Assembly: GCA_949292025.1 (NCBI GenBank) | Contig: CASEYC010000023.1 | Location: 1-39,279, forward strand | Length of the DNA stretch: 39,279 nucleotides | Source: an uncultured Bacteroides sp. | Lineage (GTDB): Bacteria > Bacteroidota > Bacteroidia > Bacteroidales > Bacteroidaceae | Reading direction: 5' to 3' | Part shown: piece after piece, positions 1-6,598 of the stretch | Layout: every line of letters starts with the position of its first letter | How positions within the stretch are numbered: the stretch's first letter is position 1 | Made by a program: the position numbers and the translations under genes | Notes under the pieces: generated by a model | What the model was told of the DNA's origin: nothing | What the model saw: the letters and a program-made list of their open reading frames with translations, nothing else | Database searches by the model: none

Positions 1-853
1 CGCCCGCATATCCTTCCCAACCGTCCTTCATACGCCGGCGCAGGGTGGCATTCACATACACGTTGTCCTCCCCCAAGGAGAAGAGGCGGCGTGTGTCCCC
101 GTCTTCGTAGGAGGAGAAGTCGGTACGGTCGTATTGCCCGTAAATCTTCAAGAGCATGTTCTTGCCCAAGGCGTGGCGAAACTGGGAGGCAGCGGAAAAC
201 ATCTTATACGGCTCCTCGAACTCGCGCCGCCCGCTATACATCTTATTATATAGCCCCAAATGCTGATAGGTCAGATCCACGGAGAACGAACCCCGGCGAA
301 AAGCCCGCGTCCCTCCGCCGCCCACGCCCACGATGGACGCATTCACGCCCAGCTTCGTCACGGGGCTTTCGTCCTTCGTCTCCAAGGGGAGGACGGCGGA
401 GAGGGCCTGCCCGTACTCCAACGGCGCGCCGCCCGAAGCCAGGTTGACCCCGCTGAACATAAACGTGGAGTACCGGCTTCGTGCCGCCGTGTTGATGCCC
501 GTCGATGTGTAAGGCTTCAGCACGTGCAGGCCGTCAATGTAGGTCTGCGTCTCCTCGCTGCTGCCCCCGCGCACCAAGAGGTGGCCCGTCTCGCCCTGCA
601 CCTGCACGCCCGGCAAAGTCTGCAAAGCCTTGTACAAATCGCCGTTCGAGCCTGCCACGGTGACCAGCTCCACGGGAGACATATCGCTCCAACGACCCGT
701 GGCGGCAGGCGTGCGGCGTTCGGTCACCACTACCTCGTCCAAGGCGATGGTATCGGCAAGGAGTGTCAGGCGGATGGTATCCGCAGGCGTCTGTGCACCA
801 AGCGCAGAGGCCGAGAGGGCTGTCCATAGCCCCCAGATAAAACCTTTCTTCAT
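1..853 (-). CDS. TonB-dependent receptor, N-terminal part (runs off the window)
   Basis: The reading frame is open from the ATG at 853 down to position 1, so only about 284 N-terminal residues are present and the C-terminal barrel lies outside the window. It starts with a signal peptide (MKKGFIWGLWTALSASALGAQ), then a short segment with LDEVVVTERR, typical of the entry into a TonB plug domain. The plug follows at about residues 40-155 (DLYKALQTLPGVQV, LLVRGGSSEETQTYIDGLHV), then the first barrel strands. These receptors import ligands across the outer membrane using TonB energy. There is no N-terminal CarboxypepD_reg domain and no SusD neighbour visible, so a polysaccharide-uptake SusC is less likely than a metal, cofactor or small-ligand receptor. 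The DUF2141 gene lies just upstream on the same strand. The substrate cannot be told from the sequence. Confidence 0.88.
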   Translation of the reverse strand, partial: MKKGFIWGLWTALSASALGAQTPADTIRLTLLADTIALDEVVVTERRTPAATGRWSDMSPVELVTVAGSNGDLYKALQTLPGVQVQGETGHLLVRGGSSEETQTYIDGLHVLKPYTSTGINTAARSRYSTFMFSGVNLASGGAPLEYGQALSAVLPLETKDESPVTKLGVNASIVGVGGGGTRAFRRGSFSVDLTYQHLGLYNKMYSGRREFEEPYKMFSAASQFRHALGKNMLLKIYGQYDRTDFSSYEDGDTRRLFSLGEDNVYVNATLRRRMKDGWEGYAG

Positions 854-901
854 GGGAAAATGGGATTAGTTACTACCTTGAATGCCTTTCGTATGGACTT
901 C

Positions 902-1061
902 AGCCCTGTCTTGCCAGTATCTTAATGTGTTGTAAAAGCCTTTTTCGTCTAACGAATAAGGCTTATTAGTATGACGAAAAAGCCTTATTGGCATGACGAA
1001 TAAGCCTTTTTCGTATGACCAATAGGCTTTTATAAGAGCTCAAGCTACTGGCAAGAGGGGC
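902..1061. repeat. Tandem palindromic 22-bp repeat array inside a larger inverted repeat
   Basis: Between the DUF2141 stop and the TonB-receptor start lie about five contiguous units of 21-22 bp (starting near 934, 955, 977, 999 and 1021). Each is built on a near-palindromic core AAnAAGCCTTnTT followed by a spacer like CGTATGACG. Cores of adjacent units are complementary, so the array can fold in alternative ways. An outer inverted repeat encloses it: AGCCC..TCTTGCCAGTA at 902-919 and TACTGGCAAGA..GGCT at 1045-1061. The whole element could terminate or attenuate transcription from DUF2141 into the receptor. That function is inferred; the repeat structure is read directly. Confidence 0.8.
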
Positions 1062-1077
1062 TATAGACAGTACCTTG

Positions 1078-1497
1078 TCACCGGAGATGCACTACCAAGC
1101 TCGTATCGCCCCGCAGCGTGAAGCTGCATTCCTCGAACGAAGGCGGCCCCATCACGCCCTGCGCGTCATTGCTGAAAGCCGTCGGCTCCTGGGGAATGCC
1201 GAAAGCGCCCGTGTCCAGCGTCCCGTTTCCGTTCAAGTCTTGGAAAAGGGCCAGGGCATACGTCCCCTTGGGCAAGCCCTCGCAAGGCACGATGACGGTC
1301 TTGTCCTTCACCTCCACGCGGAAGCCCGTGAGGGGTTTCTTCAGGAAATTGTCAGGGGAGGAATAGACGGCTACATAGAGGAAACCTTGCACGCGGTCGA
1401 TGTCGCGCACTTCAAGGGTCAGGCATTGGGCCTGCACCCGCGCCGCGCTTCCCGTCAGGAGGAGGGCGACGAAGAGAATCATTGCTTTAGTCTTCAT
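1078..1497 (-). CDS. DUF2141 family exported protein
   Basis: A 139-residue protein with a signal peptide (MKTKAMILFVALLLTGSAARVQAQ). The rest is one DUF2141 domain. Its family landmarks are LPKGTYALALFQDLNGNGTLD (about residues 77-97), FGIPQEPTAFSN and GPPSFEECSFTL near the C-terminus. The length is normal for the family. The function of DUF2141 is unknown; these small secreted proteins occur in Bacteroidota and Proteobacteria, and the D-N-G-N-G loop looks calcium-binding-like, though that is only a resemblance. It precedes the TonB-dependent receptor on the same strand, so the two may act together at the envelope. Upstream are a TATGTTTG promoter element (1521-1528) and four 20-bp-spaced boxes. 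Confidence 0.85.
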   Translation of the reverse strand: MKTKAMILFVALLLTGSAARVQAQCLTLEVRDIDRVQGFLYVAVYSSPDNFLKKPLTGFRVEVKDKTVIVPCEGLPKGTYALALFQDLNGNGTLDTGAFGIPQEPTAFSNDAQGVMGPPSFEECSFTLRGDTSLVVHLR

Positions 1498-1520
1498 ATC
1501 GGTTATGTTTTAATCCGATG

Positions 1521-1528
1521 CAAACATA
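1521..1528 (-). promoter_or_regulatory. Bacteroides-type -7 element for DUF2141
   Basis: TATGTTTG on the minus strand matches the Bacteroidota -7 consensus TAnnTTTG and lies 24 bp before the DUF2141 ATG. No clear TTG is present at the -33 position. A weak -33 box next to an array of upstream repeats fits an activator-dependent promoter. Confidence 0.55.
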
Positions 1529-1557
1529 CGCATTGATTATCAGGCATAAAAATATCC

Positions 1558-1628
1558 GGGACAGACGGCAAGGATATGTGACGGACGGGGAGGGAGTGGG
1601 ACGAACGGGAGGAAATTGGGACGGATGA
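1558..1628. promoter_or_regulatory. Four operator-like boxes at exact 20-bp spacing
   Basis: Boxes begin at 1558 (GGGACAGACGG), 1578 (GTGACGGACGG), 1598 (GGGACGAACGG) and 1618 (GGGACGGATGA), each exactly 20 bp from the next. Read on the minus strand they follow CCGTyyGTCCC, and the third contains CCGTTCGTC, the same as the box described for the LytTR-domain regulator AlgR. They are centred at roughly -49, -69, -89 and -109 relative to the predicted DUF2141 start, and the last one abuts the -33 element of the plus-strand cassette. A LytTR gene lies about 1 kb away at 2597-3472. Binding by that protein is an inference. Confidence 0.6.
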
Positions 1629-1631
1629 CAT

Positions 1632-1662
1632 TTGGATTTGCAGGCGGGAATGCTTATTTTTG
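1632..1662 (+). promoter_or_regulatory. Promoter of the DUF3791/DUF3990 cassette
   Basis: TTG at 1632-1634, a 20-bp spacer, then TATTTTTG at 1655-1662 match the Bacteroides -33/-7 promoter. The predicted start near 1669 leaves a leader of about 20 nt before the ATG at 1691. Confidence 0.65.
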
Positions 1663-1690
1663 CGCAATGGAATCATAAAAACGGGAAGCT

Positions 1691-1915
1691 ATGAACGAAC
1701 AACTTCAAAACCGTATTACTTACATGATATACTGCGTCAACGCCTTTGCCGACCGCTATCGGCTGACGGCCAAGCAGGCTTTTGCCTATCTGACCCGTTT
1801 CAAGGGCATTGATTTCCTGGATGAATGTTATGAGGCCGAACACCAGCTTTCTTTGGAAGACGCCGTAAACGACCTTTCCATCATTTGCAAACGAAACGGA
1901 GGAAAATTGGGATGA
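1691..1915 (+). CDS. DUF3791 family small protein, first copy
   Basis: A 74-residue helical protein resembling DUF3791, with the landmarks YMIYCVNAFADRY, TAKQAFAYLTRFKGIDFL and CYEAEHQLS. DUF3791 genes are commonly found next to DUF3990 genes in gut bacteria; no biochemical role is established to my knowledge. Here it is the first gene of a three-gene cassette. Its TGA overlaps the ATG of the DUF3990 gene in ATGA (1912-1915), which implies translational coupling and a fixed dosage relation. By analogy with toxin-antitoxin operons, a small protein encoded first and coupled to a putative ADP-ribosyltransferase could be its antidote or an adaptor. That is inference from context only. The cassette is visibly AT-richer than its flanks. 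Confidence 0.75.
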   Translation: MNEQLQNRITYMIYCVNAFADRYRLTAKQAFAYLTRFKGIDFLDECYEAEHQLSLEDAVNDLSIICKRNGGKLG

Positions 1916-2382
1916 TAACACTATATCACGGTTCGAATGTAAAGATTGAGGCAATCCGCCTTGACTTATGCAGTCCCTACAAAGACTTCGGGAAAGGCTT
2001 TTACCTGACTGATATAGAGGAACAGGCTCGCCAGATGGCTATCCGGCGGACACGCATTGCGGGTGAAGGCTCACCTTGCGTAACGGCATACGCTTTTGAT
2101 GAACGATTGCTCAAAGACACGACTTTACAAGTGAAGATCTTTGATAAGCCGAGTAAAGAGTGGGCCTTGTTCATCTTGGCAAACCGAAAAGGAATGACCG
2201 AACAGCACTATGACATTGTAGTGGGACCGATAGCAGACGATGGGGTTGTCTTTCAATTGGAACGATATATGCGGCGTATGATAACACTGGATATGTTGGT
2301 AGAAGAATTAACCTACCGGAAATTGAACCGGCAATACTTCTTTGGTACGGAATTATCCATCTCTAAACTGCAAAAGCTATGA
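1912..2382 (+). CDS. DUF3990 protein, ADP-ribosyltransferase-like putative effector
   Basis: A 156-residue protein from the ATG at 1912. A start 27 bases upstream is possible but lies inside the preceding gene and lacks its own ribosome-binding site, while GGAGG at 1898-1902 sits correctly before 1912. The N-terminus has ITLYHGSN (His6) and DFGKGFYLT (Tyr31), which resemble the first two motifs of H-Y-[E/Q] ADP-ribosyltransferases. HYDIVVGPIADDGV is a further family landmark, and near the C-terminus QYFFGTE offers Glu147 as a candidate third catalytic residue. I recall DUF3990 as belonging to the ART fold clan; no NAD-dependent activity or target is known to me for this family. It is flanked by DUF3791 proteins and coupled to both by ATGA overlaps, an arrangement that fits a toxin-antitoxin or phage-defence cassette. 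Confidence 0.78.
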   Translation: MITLYHGSNVKIEAIRLDLCSPYKDFGKGFYLTDIEEQARQMAIRRTRIAGEGSPCVTAYAFDERLLKDTTLQVKIFDKPSKEWALFILANRKGMTEQHYDIVVGPIADDGVVFQLERYMRRMITLDMLVEELTYRKLNRQYFFGTELSISKLQKL

Positions 2383-2600
2383 CAGACGAAGCACGTTTTT
2401 TAATAGATTCACTGGTGGAGCAACTTACACTGATGGCTGTTGAAGAATACAAGCTATCCGTTCCCCAAGCCTTGCAATTGGTATATAACTCGCAACTGTA
2501 CGAGAAAATCACAGACTTGGAAACGGGCCTGTATTATCAAAGTGCCAAGTATAATTACGAATTATTGCGCCACGAGATGAAATATGGCAAGATTGCTTAA
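2379..2600 (+). CDS. DUF3791-like small protein, second copy
   Basis: A 73-residue protein starting in an ATGA overlap with the DUF3990 stop. It shares the small helical plan of the first DUF3791 (SLVEQLTLMAVEEYKLSVPQALQL) but ends differently, with ITDLETGLYYQSAKYNYELL. The two copies are clearly diverged, so they may have separate roles, such as an antitoxin and an adaptor. The last codons lie inside a perfect inverted repeat shared with the end of the convergent LytTR gene. Function unknown. Confidence 0.7.
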   Translation: MTDEARFLIDSLVEQLTLMAVEEYKLSVPQALQLVYNSQLYEKITDLETGLYYQSAKYNYELLRHEMKYGKIA

Positions 2601-2615
2601 TGAAGCAATCTTGCC
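2586..2615. terminator. Bidirectional hairpin formed by the last codons of two convergent genes
   Basis: GGCAAGATTGCTT (2586-2598), the loop AATG, and AAGCAATCTTGCC (2603-2615) form a perfect 13-bp stem, followed by TTTAT on the plus strand. Both stop codons are here: TAA at 2598-2600 for the plus gene and TAA at 2599-2597 for the minus gene. The stem is therefore coding sequence for both proteins' C-termini. Confidence 0.8.
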
Positions 2616-3472
2616 TTTATATCCTTGGCATACCCCCTCGACACCGGCACCTCCTCCGCACACCTCTCCAGCCGGAGGCGATACCCTTGCGAATTGCCGT
2701 CCACCTTGGCCACCTGATGAAGATTGACCAAGAAAGCCCGGTGGCAACGGACGATGAAAGGCGCGGAAGCCACCGCCGCCTCGGCCTGCTTCATCGTAAG
2801 GCGCAGGAGCTTGGAGACGGGACGATGGTCCTTGGGGGAGAGGTAATGCAGGCGGACATAGTTGCCCTCGGACTCGGCGTAGAGGAATGAACGGGTGTCC
2901 ATCTCCAACATTTCTTTCGTGCCGCCCGAAAAGACAAGCGTGACAGAAGGCGTTTCCCCCGTTTCCGGCTTTTGGGACAAACGGAGATTCAGTTCCGTGG
3001 CCTCGCGCAGGTTCCTTGCCAACCGGATGTTGCGGTTCCACATCGCGAAGAGCACGGTGGGGAAAGCTCCCAATATCAGCACCCAGAGCAACACCGTGAA
3101 GAAAAGACGCACATCCGGCATCACCCCGCAGAGCCACGCCACGTAGAGCCAGACGCACACAGTGATGCACAGGAGCAAGGCCAACGTGCCCGACACTTCC
3201 TTGCCCAACGTCCACGCCCGTTCCTCGTAATACCTGGGGAACATCCGCGGGAGCACCCAGACGAACACCGACGACACCCCCGCCGAGATGCAGGCCGCCC
3301 CCAGCGTGACCCACAACTTCCCGCTTTCTATCCGCGCGATGCCGAACGGTTGCAGCAGGTAGAGCACCAGGAAGATGATGACCGCAGGCACCACTACCAC
3401 CTTCCACGGGCTGACCAGCGAGGGGTAAGGCTCGCGCCAAAAATCCTTTATGACAGTTCCTTTATCCTTCAT
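2597..3472 (-). CDS. Membrane-bound LytTR-family transcriptional regulator
   Basis: A 291-residue protein from the ATG at 3472, which sits in an ATGA overlap with the stop of the upstream amidase gene. A longer in-frame start would run through that gene and is rejected. The N-terminal half has four hydrophobic segments (about 24-42, 53-74, 93-115 and 122-144). The C-terminal part, about 185-288, is a LytTR DNA-binding domain with FLYAESEGNYVRLHY, FIVRCHRAFLVNL and VPVSRGYAKDIK. There is no receiver domain, so it is a membrane-tethered one-component regulator, not a classical LytR/AgrA response regulator. LytTR proteins bind short repeats spaced about two helical turns apart; such an array lies at 1558-1628. 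The ligand or signal is unknown. Coupling to an amidase suggests it senses cell-wall state, by inference. Confidence 0.85.
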   Translation of the reverse strand: MKDKGTVIKDFWREPYPSLVSPWKVVVVPAVIIFLVLYLLQPFGIARIESGKLWVTLGAACISAGVSSVFVWVLPRMFPRYYEERAWTLGKEVSGTLALLLCITVCVWLYVAWLCGVMPDVRLFFTVLLWVLILGAFPTVLFAMWNRNIRLARNLREATELNLRLSQKPETGETPSVTLVFSGGTKEMLEMDTRSFLYAESEGNYVRLHYLSPKDHRPVSKLLRLTMKQAEAAVASAPFIVRCHRAFLVNLHQVAKVDGNSQGYRLRLERCAEEVPVSRGYAKDIKARLLH

Positions 3473-4476
3473 TTGGAGCGATAATCCTTGACAATCCCCT
3501 CCATCAGCCAGTTGGCCAATGCCTGGCGGTTGTCCGCTATGACGAAGCGACGCTGGTCGAGGGTGTTTTGGATATTGCCCAACTCCACATAGAGGCCCAC
3601 GGGAGTGGTGTTCTTCAGCACATAGAGGTTGCGCGCGCTGACCGAGCTTTCGAAGCCCCGCCCAGGCTGGTGCTGGTGGTATTTCTGCTCGAAAATGTTG
3701 CGCGCGGTGCGGGCCAGGCGTTGCCCCAGCTTGCTCCCGTCGGCGTGGTAGAAGAAGACGTCCACCCGGTCGCCCTTGCCCCGGCTGTCCACGTGGAGGA
3801 AGACGGAGCGGCAATACTTGTACTTCTTGCGGTCCTTGGCATAGAGCGCGTTTATCTTGTCGCTCCGTTGCTTCAGGCGGGCCACCTGTCCCAAGGGGAT
3901 GGGGTCGCCCATGCACGTCTCGCGCTTGGAGTTGTTCAGGTAGCGGTCGTTGCGGATGCCGTCTTTCTTGTCCTGGATGATGATGTACACCTTGGCACCC
4001 TCCGCCATGAGGTTGCGGGCCAGGCGCAGGGCAACGTCGTAGGCATACTCGTCCTCGTGCAGTTCGTGGCGACCCACCCGGCCGATGGCACCGGGGTCGG
4101 GGCCTCCGTGTCCGCTCACCACATAGAAGCACGCGCCTGCCAGGCGGTTGCCTGTCACCTTCACATCGTCCAGCTTCTTGCCAAAGAGAGGCTCGTGCAA
4201 AGTTCTGCCTTTCCCTTGCCTTTGTTTCGCGGAGGCCTCGTCTTTGTCTCGCCGAGGCGGAAGGACGTATTTCACGCCATACATCAGTTCCTTCTTCCCC
4301 TTCAGGCGTTTCTTGTTCAGCTTCAGGAACTCATTGTAATAAGCACGCCCCGGACGCCCGTTGCGCTCCAGAAATGTGGAGATACCTTCGCCCCGACGGG
4401 GGGTAGCAGTGGCTTGCTGGGCAGAGAGTAAGCCGGGCATCGCCAAGAAGAAAAGAATGAAAAGGAGTCGTATCAT
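3469..4476 (-). CDS. N-acetylmuramoyl-L-alanine amidase (Amidase_3)
   Basis: A 335-residue exported enzyme that should cleave the bond between MurNAc and the stem peptide. A signal peptide (MIRLLFILFFLAMPGLLSAQ) is followed by a LysM-like segment at about 29-75 (GISTFLERNG, GVKYVLPP) and the Amidase_3 catalytic domain from about 115. Zinc and catalytic residues can be placed: His123 in SGHGGPDPG, Glu141 or Glu143 in HELHEDEYAYD, His228 in FLHVDSRGKGD and Glu298 in YVELGNIQN. The four-residue set is intact, so it should be active. It is the first gene of a two-gene unit with the LytTR regulator (ATGA overlap). A TACTTTTG promoter element lies at 4512-4519, divergent from the metY promoter. Confidence 0.88.
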   Translation of the reverse strand: MIRLLFILFFLAMPGLLSAQQATATPRRGEGISTFLERNGRPGRAYYNEFLKLNKKRLKGKKELMYGVKYVLPPRRDKDEASAKQRQGKGRTLHEPLFGKKLDDVKVTGNRLAGACFYVVSGHGGPDPGAIGRVGRHELHEDEYAYDVALRLARNLMAEGAKVYIIIQDKKDGIRNDRYLNNSKRETCMGDPIPLGQVARLKQRSDKINALYAKDRKKYKYCRSVFLHVDSRGKGDRVDVFFYHADGSKLGQRLARTARNIFEQKYHQHQPGRGFESSVSARNLYVLKNTTPVGLYVELGNIQNTLDQRRFVIADNRQALANWLMEGIVKDYRSK

Positions 4477-4511
4477 ATCTATATTATTGCAAAAAAAGAG
4501 CTTTCACCGGA

Positions 4512-4519
4512 CAAAAGTA
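4512..4519 (-). promoter_or_regulatory. -7 element for the amidase-LytTR unit
   Basis: TACTTTTG on the minus strand fits TAnnTTTG. It is 35 bp before the amidase ATG and lies back to back with the metY element at 4532-4539, so the two transcripts diverge from a shared region of about 115 bp. No good -33 TTG is visible. Confidence 0.5.
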
Positions 4520-4531
4520 CGGTATTTTCCT

Positions 4532-4539
4532 TATTTTTG
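4532..4539 (+). promoter_or_regulatory. -7 element for the metY operon
   Basis: TATTTTTG fits the Bacteroidota -7 consensus and would start transcription near 4546, giving a leader of about 45 nt before the metY ATG at 4592. No convincing -33 element, S-box or other riboswitch is seen in this short leader. Confidence 0.5.
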
Positions 4540-4591
4540 CACCTAAATTGAACATTAATTGATGAGAAACTACTAAAAGACGACAACAAAT

Positions 4592-5872
4592 ATGGCAAAA
4601 CAATTCAAGCCGGAGACCCTGTGCGTACAAGCCGGATGGTCTCCCAAGAAAGGGGAACCGCGCGTGCTCCCCATCTATCAAAGCACCACATTCAAATATG
4701 ACACCAGCGAACAGATGGCCCGGCTCTTCGACCTGGAGGACAACGGATACTTCTACACCCGCCTCCAGAATCCCACGAACGACGCCGTGGCCGCCAAGAT
4801 AGCCGCCTTGGAAGGTGGCGTGGGCGCGATGCTCACCTCCAGCGGACAGGCCGCCAACTTCTACGCCGTGTTCAACATCTGCCAGGCGGGCGACCACTTC
4901 GTATGCTCGTCGGCCATCTACGGGGGCACGTTCAATCTCTTCAACGTGACGATGAAGAAGCTGGGCATCGACGTGACTTTCGTCAATCCTGATGATTCGG
5001 AGGAGGAAATCGCCAAGGCTTTCCGCCCCAACACCAAGGCGTTGTTCGGCGAAACCATCTCCAACCCCGCGCTCGAAGTGCTGGACATTGAGAAGTTCGC
5101 CCGCATTGCCCACTCGCACGGGGTGCCCCTCATCGTGGACAACACCTTCCCCACGCCCATCAACTGCCGCCCCTTCGAGTGGGGAGCCGACATCGTGGTG
5201 CACTCCACCACCAAGTACATGGACGGACATGCCACCTCGGTGGGTGGCGCCATCGTGGACAGCGGCAACTTCGACTGGGATGCCCATGCCGAGAAATTCC
5301 CCGGCCTCTGCACGCCCGACGAGTCCTACCACGGCCTGACCTACACGAAAGCCTTCGGCAAGATGGCCTACATCACCAAGGCCACCGCCCAGCTGATGCG
5401 CGACCTGGGCAGCATCCAGTCGCCCATGAACGCCTTCCTGCTGAACCTCGGTTTGGAAACCCTGCACCTGCGCATGCCCCAGCATTGCAAGAACGCGCAG
5501 CGCGTGGCCGAATATCTCCAGAAGAACGACAAGGTGGCTTGGGTGAACTATTGCGGCCTGCCCGGCAACAAGTATTATGAACTGGCGCAGAAGTACATGC
5601 CCAACGGCTCGTGCGGCGTCATCTCCTTCGGCTTGAAAGGCGGACGCGAAGTGGCCATCCGCTTCATGGATCACCTGAAGCTGGCAGCCATCGTCACCCA
5701 CGTGGCCGATGCCCGCACCTGCGTGTTGCACCCCGCCAGCCATACGCACCGCCAGCTGACGGACGAACAGCTCATCGAGGCAGGCGTGCGCCCCGACCTC
5801 ATCCGCTTCTCCGTGGGCATTGAGAATGCCGAGGACATCATTGCGGACATCGAGCAGGCCCTGAACGCATAA
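4592..5872 (+). CDS. metY: O-acetylhomoserine sulfhydrylase (MetY type)
   Basis: A 426-residue PLP enzyme of the Cys/Met metabolism family. It should convert O-acetylhomoserine plus sulfide to homocysteine, the sulfur-incorporation step toward methionine. Landmarks are the N-terminus FKPETLCVQAGW, YTRLQNPTND, ALEGGVGAMLTSSGQAA, SNPALEVLDIE, IVDNTFPTP and the PLP lysine Lys208 in HSTTKYMDGHA. The C-terminal region has HPASHTHRQLTDEQ and IRFSVGIENAEDI. The length (about 425-430) and the large insert after the lysine favour the MetY/OAH sulfhydrylase subgroup over the shorter MetB or MetC. It is the first gene of a plus-strand group with tonB 6 bp downstream. Confidence 0.93.
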   Translation: MAKQFKPETLCVQAGWSPKKGEPRVLPIYQSTTFKYDTSEQMARLFDLEDNGYFYTRLQNPTNDAVAAKIAALEGGVGAMLTSSGQAANFYAVFNICQAGDHFVCSSAIYGGTFNLFNVTMKKLGIDVTFVNPDDSEEEIAKAFRPNTKALFGETISNPALEVLDIEKFARIAHSHGVPLIVDNTFPTPINCRPFEWGADIVVHSTTKYMDGHATSVGGAIVDSGNFDWDAHAEKFPGLCTPDESYHGLTYTKAFGKMAYITKATAQLMRDLGSIQSPMNAFLLNLGLETLHLRMPQHCKNAQRVAEYLQKNDKVAWVNYCGLPGNKYYELAQKYMPNGSCGVISFGLKGGREVAIRFMDHLKLAAIVTHVADARTCVLHPASHTHRQLTDEQLIEAGVRPDLIRFSVGIENAEDIIADIEQALNA

Positions 5873-5878
5873 GAAAGC

Positions 5879-6574
5879 ATGGAGGTCAAGAAATCGCCCG
5901 AGGCGGACTTGGAGAGACACAGAGCCACCCGGCTGATGATAGGCTTCATGGTGGCTCTCTCCATCGTGTTCATCGCCTTGGAGTGGACAAGCCCGGTCAA
6001 GGAGGCGGACATGGATTGGGAACTCCCCGACCTTGTCTTCGAGGAAGAGTTGGACATTCCCCTTACGGAGTTTCCTGTCGAGACTCCTCCCCCGCCCTCT
6101 CCACTGGCTCCTCCGGCCAAGCCCGAGCAGTTGACCTTGTCGGATGACGACCTCCTGATGGAAGAAACGCCCGCTCCCCTTTCGGAAATCGTGGACAACG
6201 ATGTAGCGTCCGCCCCCCTGCCTCTAAAGACAGAAACCAAGAAACCCACGGAAGAAGAGGCTTTCCTGGTGGTGGACGAGTTGCCCGAGTTTCCCCAAGG
6301 GGGGATAAACGGGTTGATGCGTTACCTGACCCAGCACGTCCGCTATCCGATGGTTGCCCAAAAGAACCGCATCCAAGGGCGGGTCTTATGCCAATTCATC
6401 GTCAATGCAGACGGGAGCATAGCCGACGTGCAAGTATTGAACGGCGTGCACCCCGCCTTGAACGCCGAAGCCGTGCGCGTGCTCCGGGGCATGCCCCGCT
6501 GGAAACCCGGAAAACGGGAGGGAGAACCCGTCCGCGTGCGATGCACCTTGCCTGTAGAATTCAGGTTGCAATGA
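5879..6574 (+). CDS. TonB family energy-transducing protein
   Basis: A 231-residue protein with one N-terminal membrane anchor (about residues 18-37), an acidic and proline-rich periplasmic stretch (TPPPPSPLAPPAKPE near 68-85), and a C-terminal TonB_C domain from about 140 (YPMVAQKNRIQGRVLCQFIVN, then NADGSIADVQVLNGVHPALNAEAVRVLRG split over the domain). TonB couples the ExbB/ExbD proton-motive complex to outer-membrane receptors. No exbB or exbD lies in the window, so it presumably works with partners elsewhere. It starts 6 bp after metY and is probably co-transcribed, a metabolic neighbour that gives no clue to its receptor. Confidence 0.9.
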   Translation: MEVKKSPEADLERHRATRLMIGFMVALSIVFIALEWTSPVKEADMDWELPDLVFEEELDIPLTEFPVETPPPPSPLAPPAKPEQLTLSDDDLLMEETPAPLSEIVDNDVASAPLPLKTETKKPTEEEAFLVVDELPEFPQGGINGLMRYLTQHVRYPMVAQKNRIQGRVLCQFIVNADGSIADVQVLNGVHPALNAEAVRVLRGMPRWKPGKREGEPVRVRCTLPVEFRLQ

Positions 6575-6598
6575 ACAATAACTTTAACATCCAATGAT

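Noticed and set aside
934-1038. Possible short CRISPR array
   Set aside because: Units are contiguous, without unique spacers, and each is itself palindromic; no cas genes are present.
3473-4132. N-terminal extension of the LytTR frame
   Set aside because: It overlaps the amidase gene in another frame; the ATG at 3472 lies in a clean ATGA overlap and starts the membrane domain.
4540-4591. Methionine-type riboswitch before metY
   Set aside because: The leader is only about 45 nt and no paired structure of that kind is visible.
4484-5920. Long antisense reading frame (478 codons) over metY
   Set aside because: Shadow of a GC-rich gene; no domain, and metY on the other strand is unambiguous.
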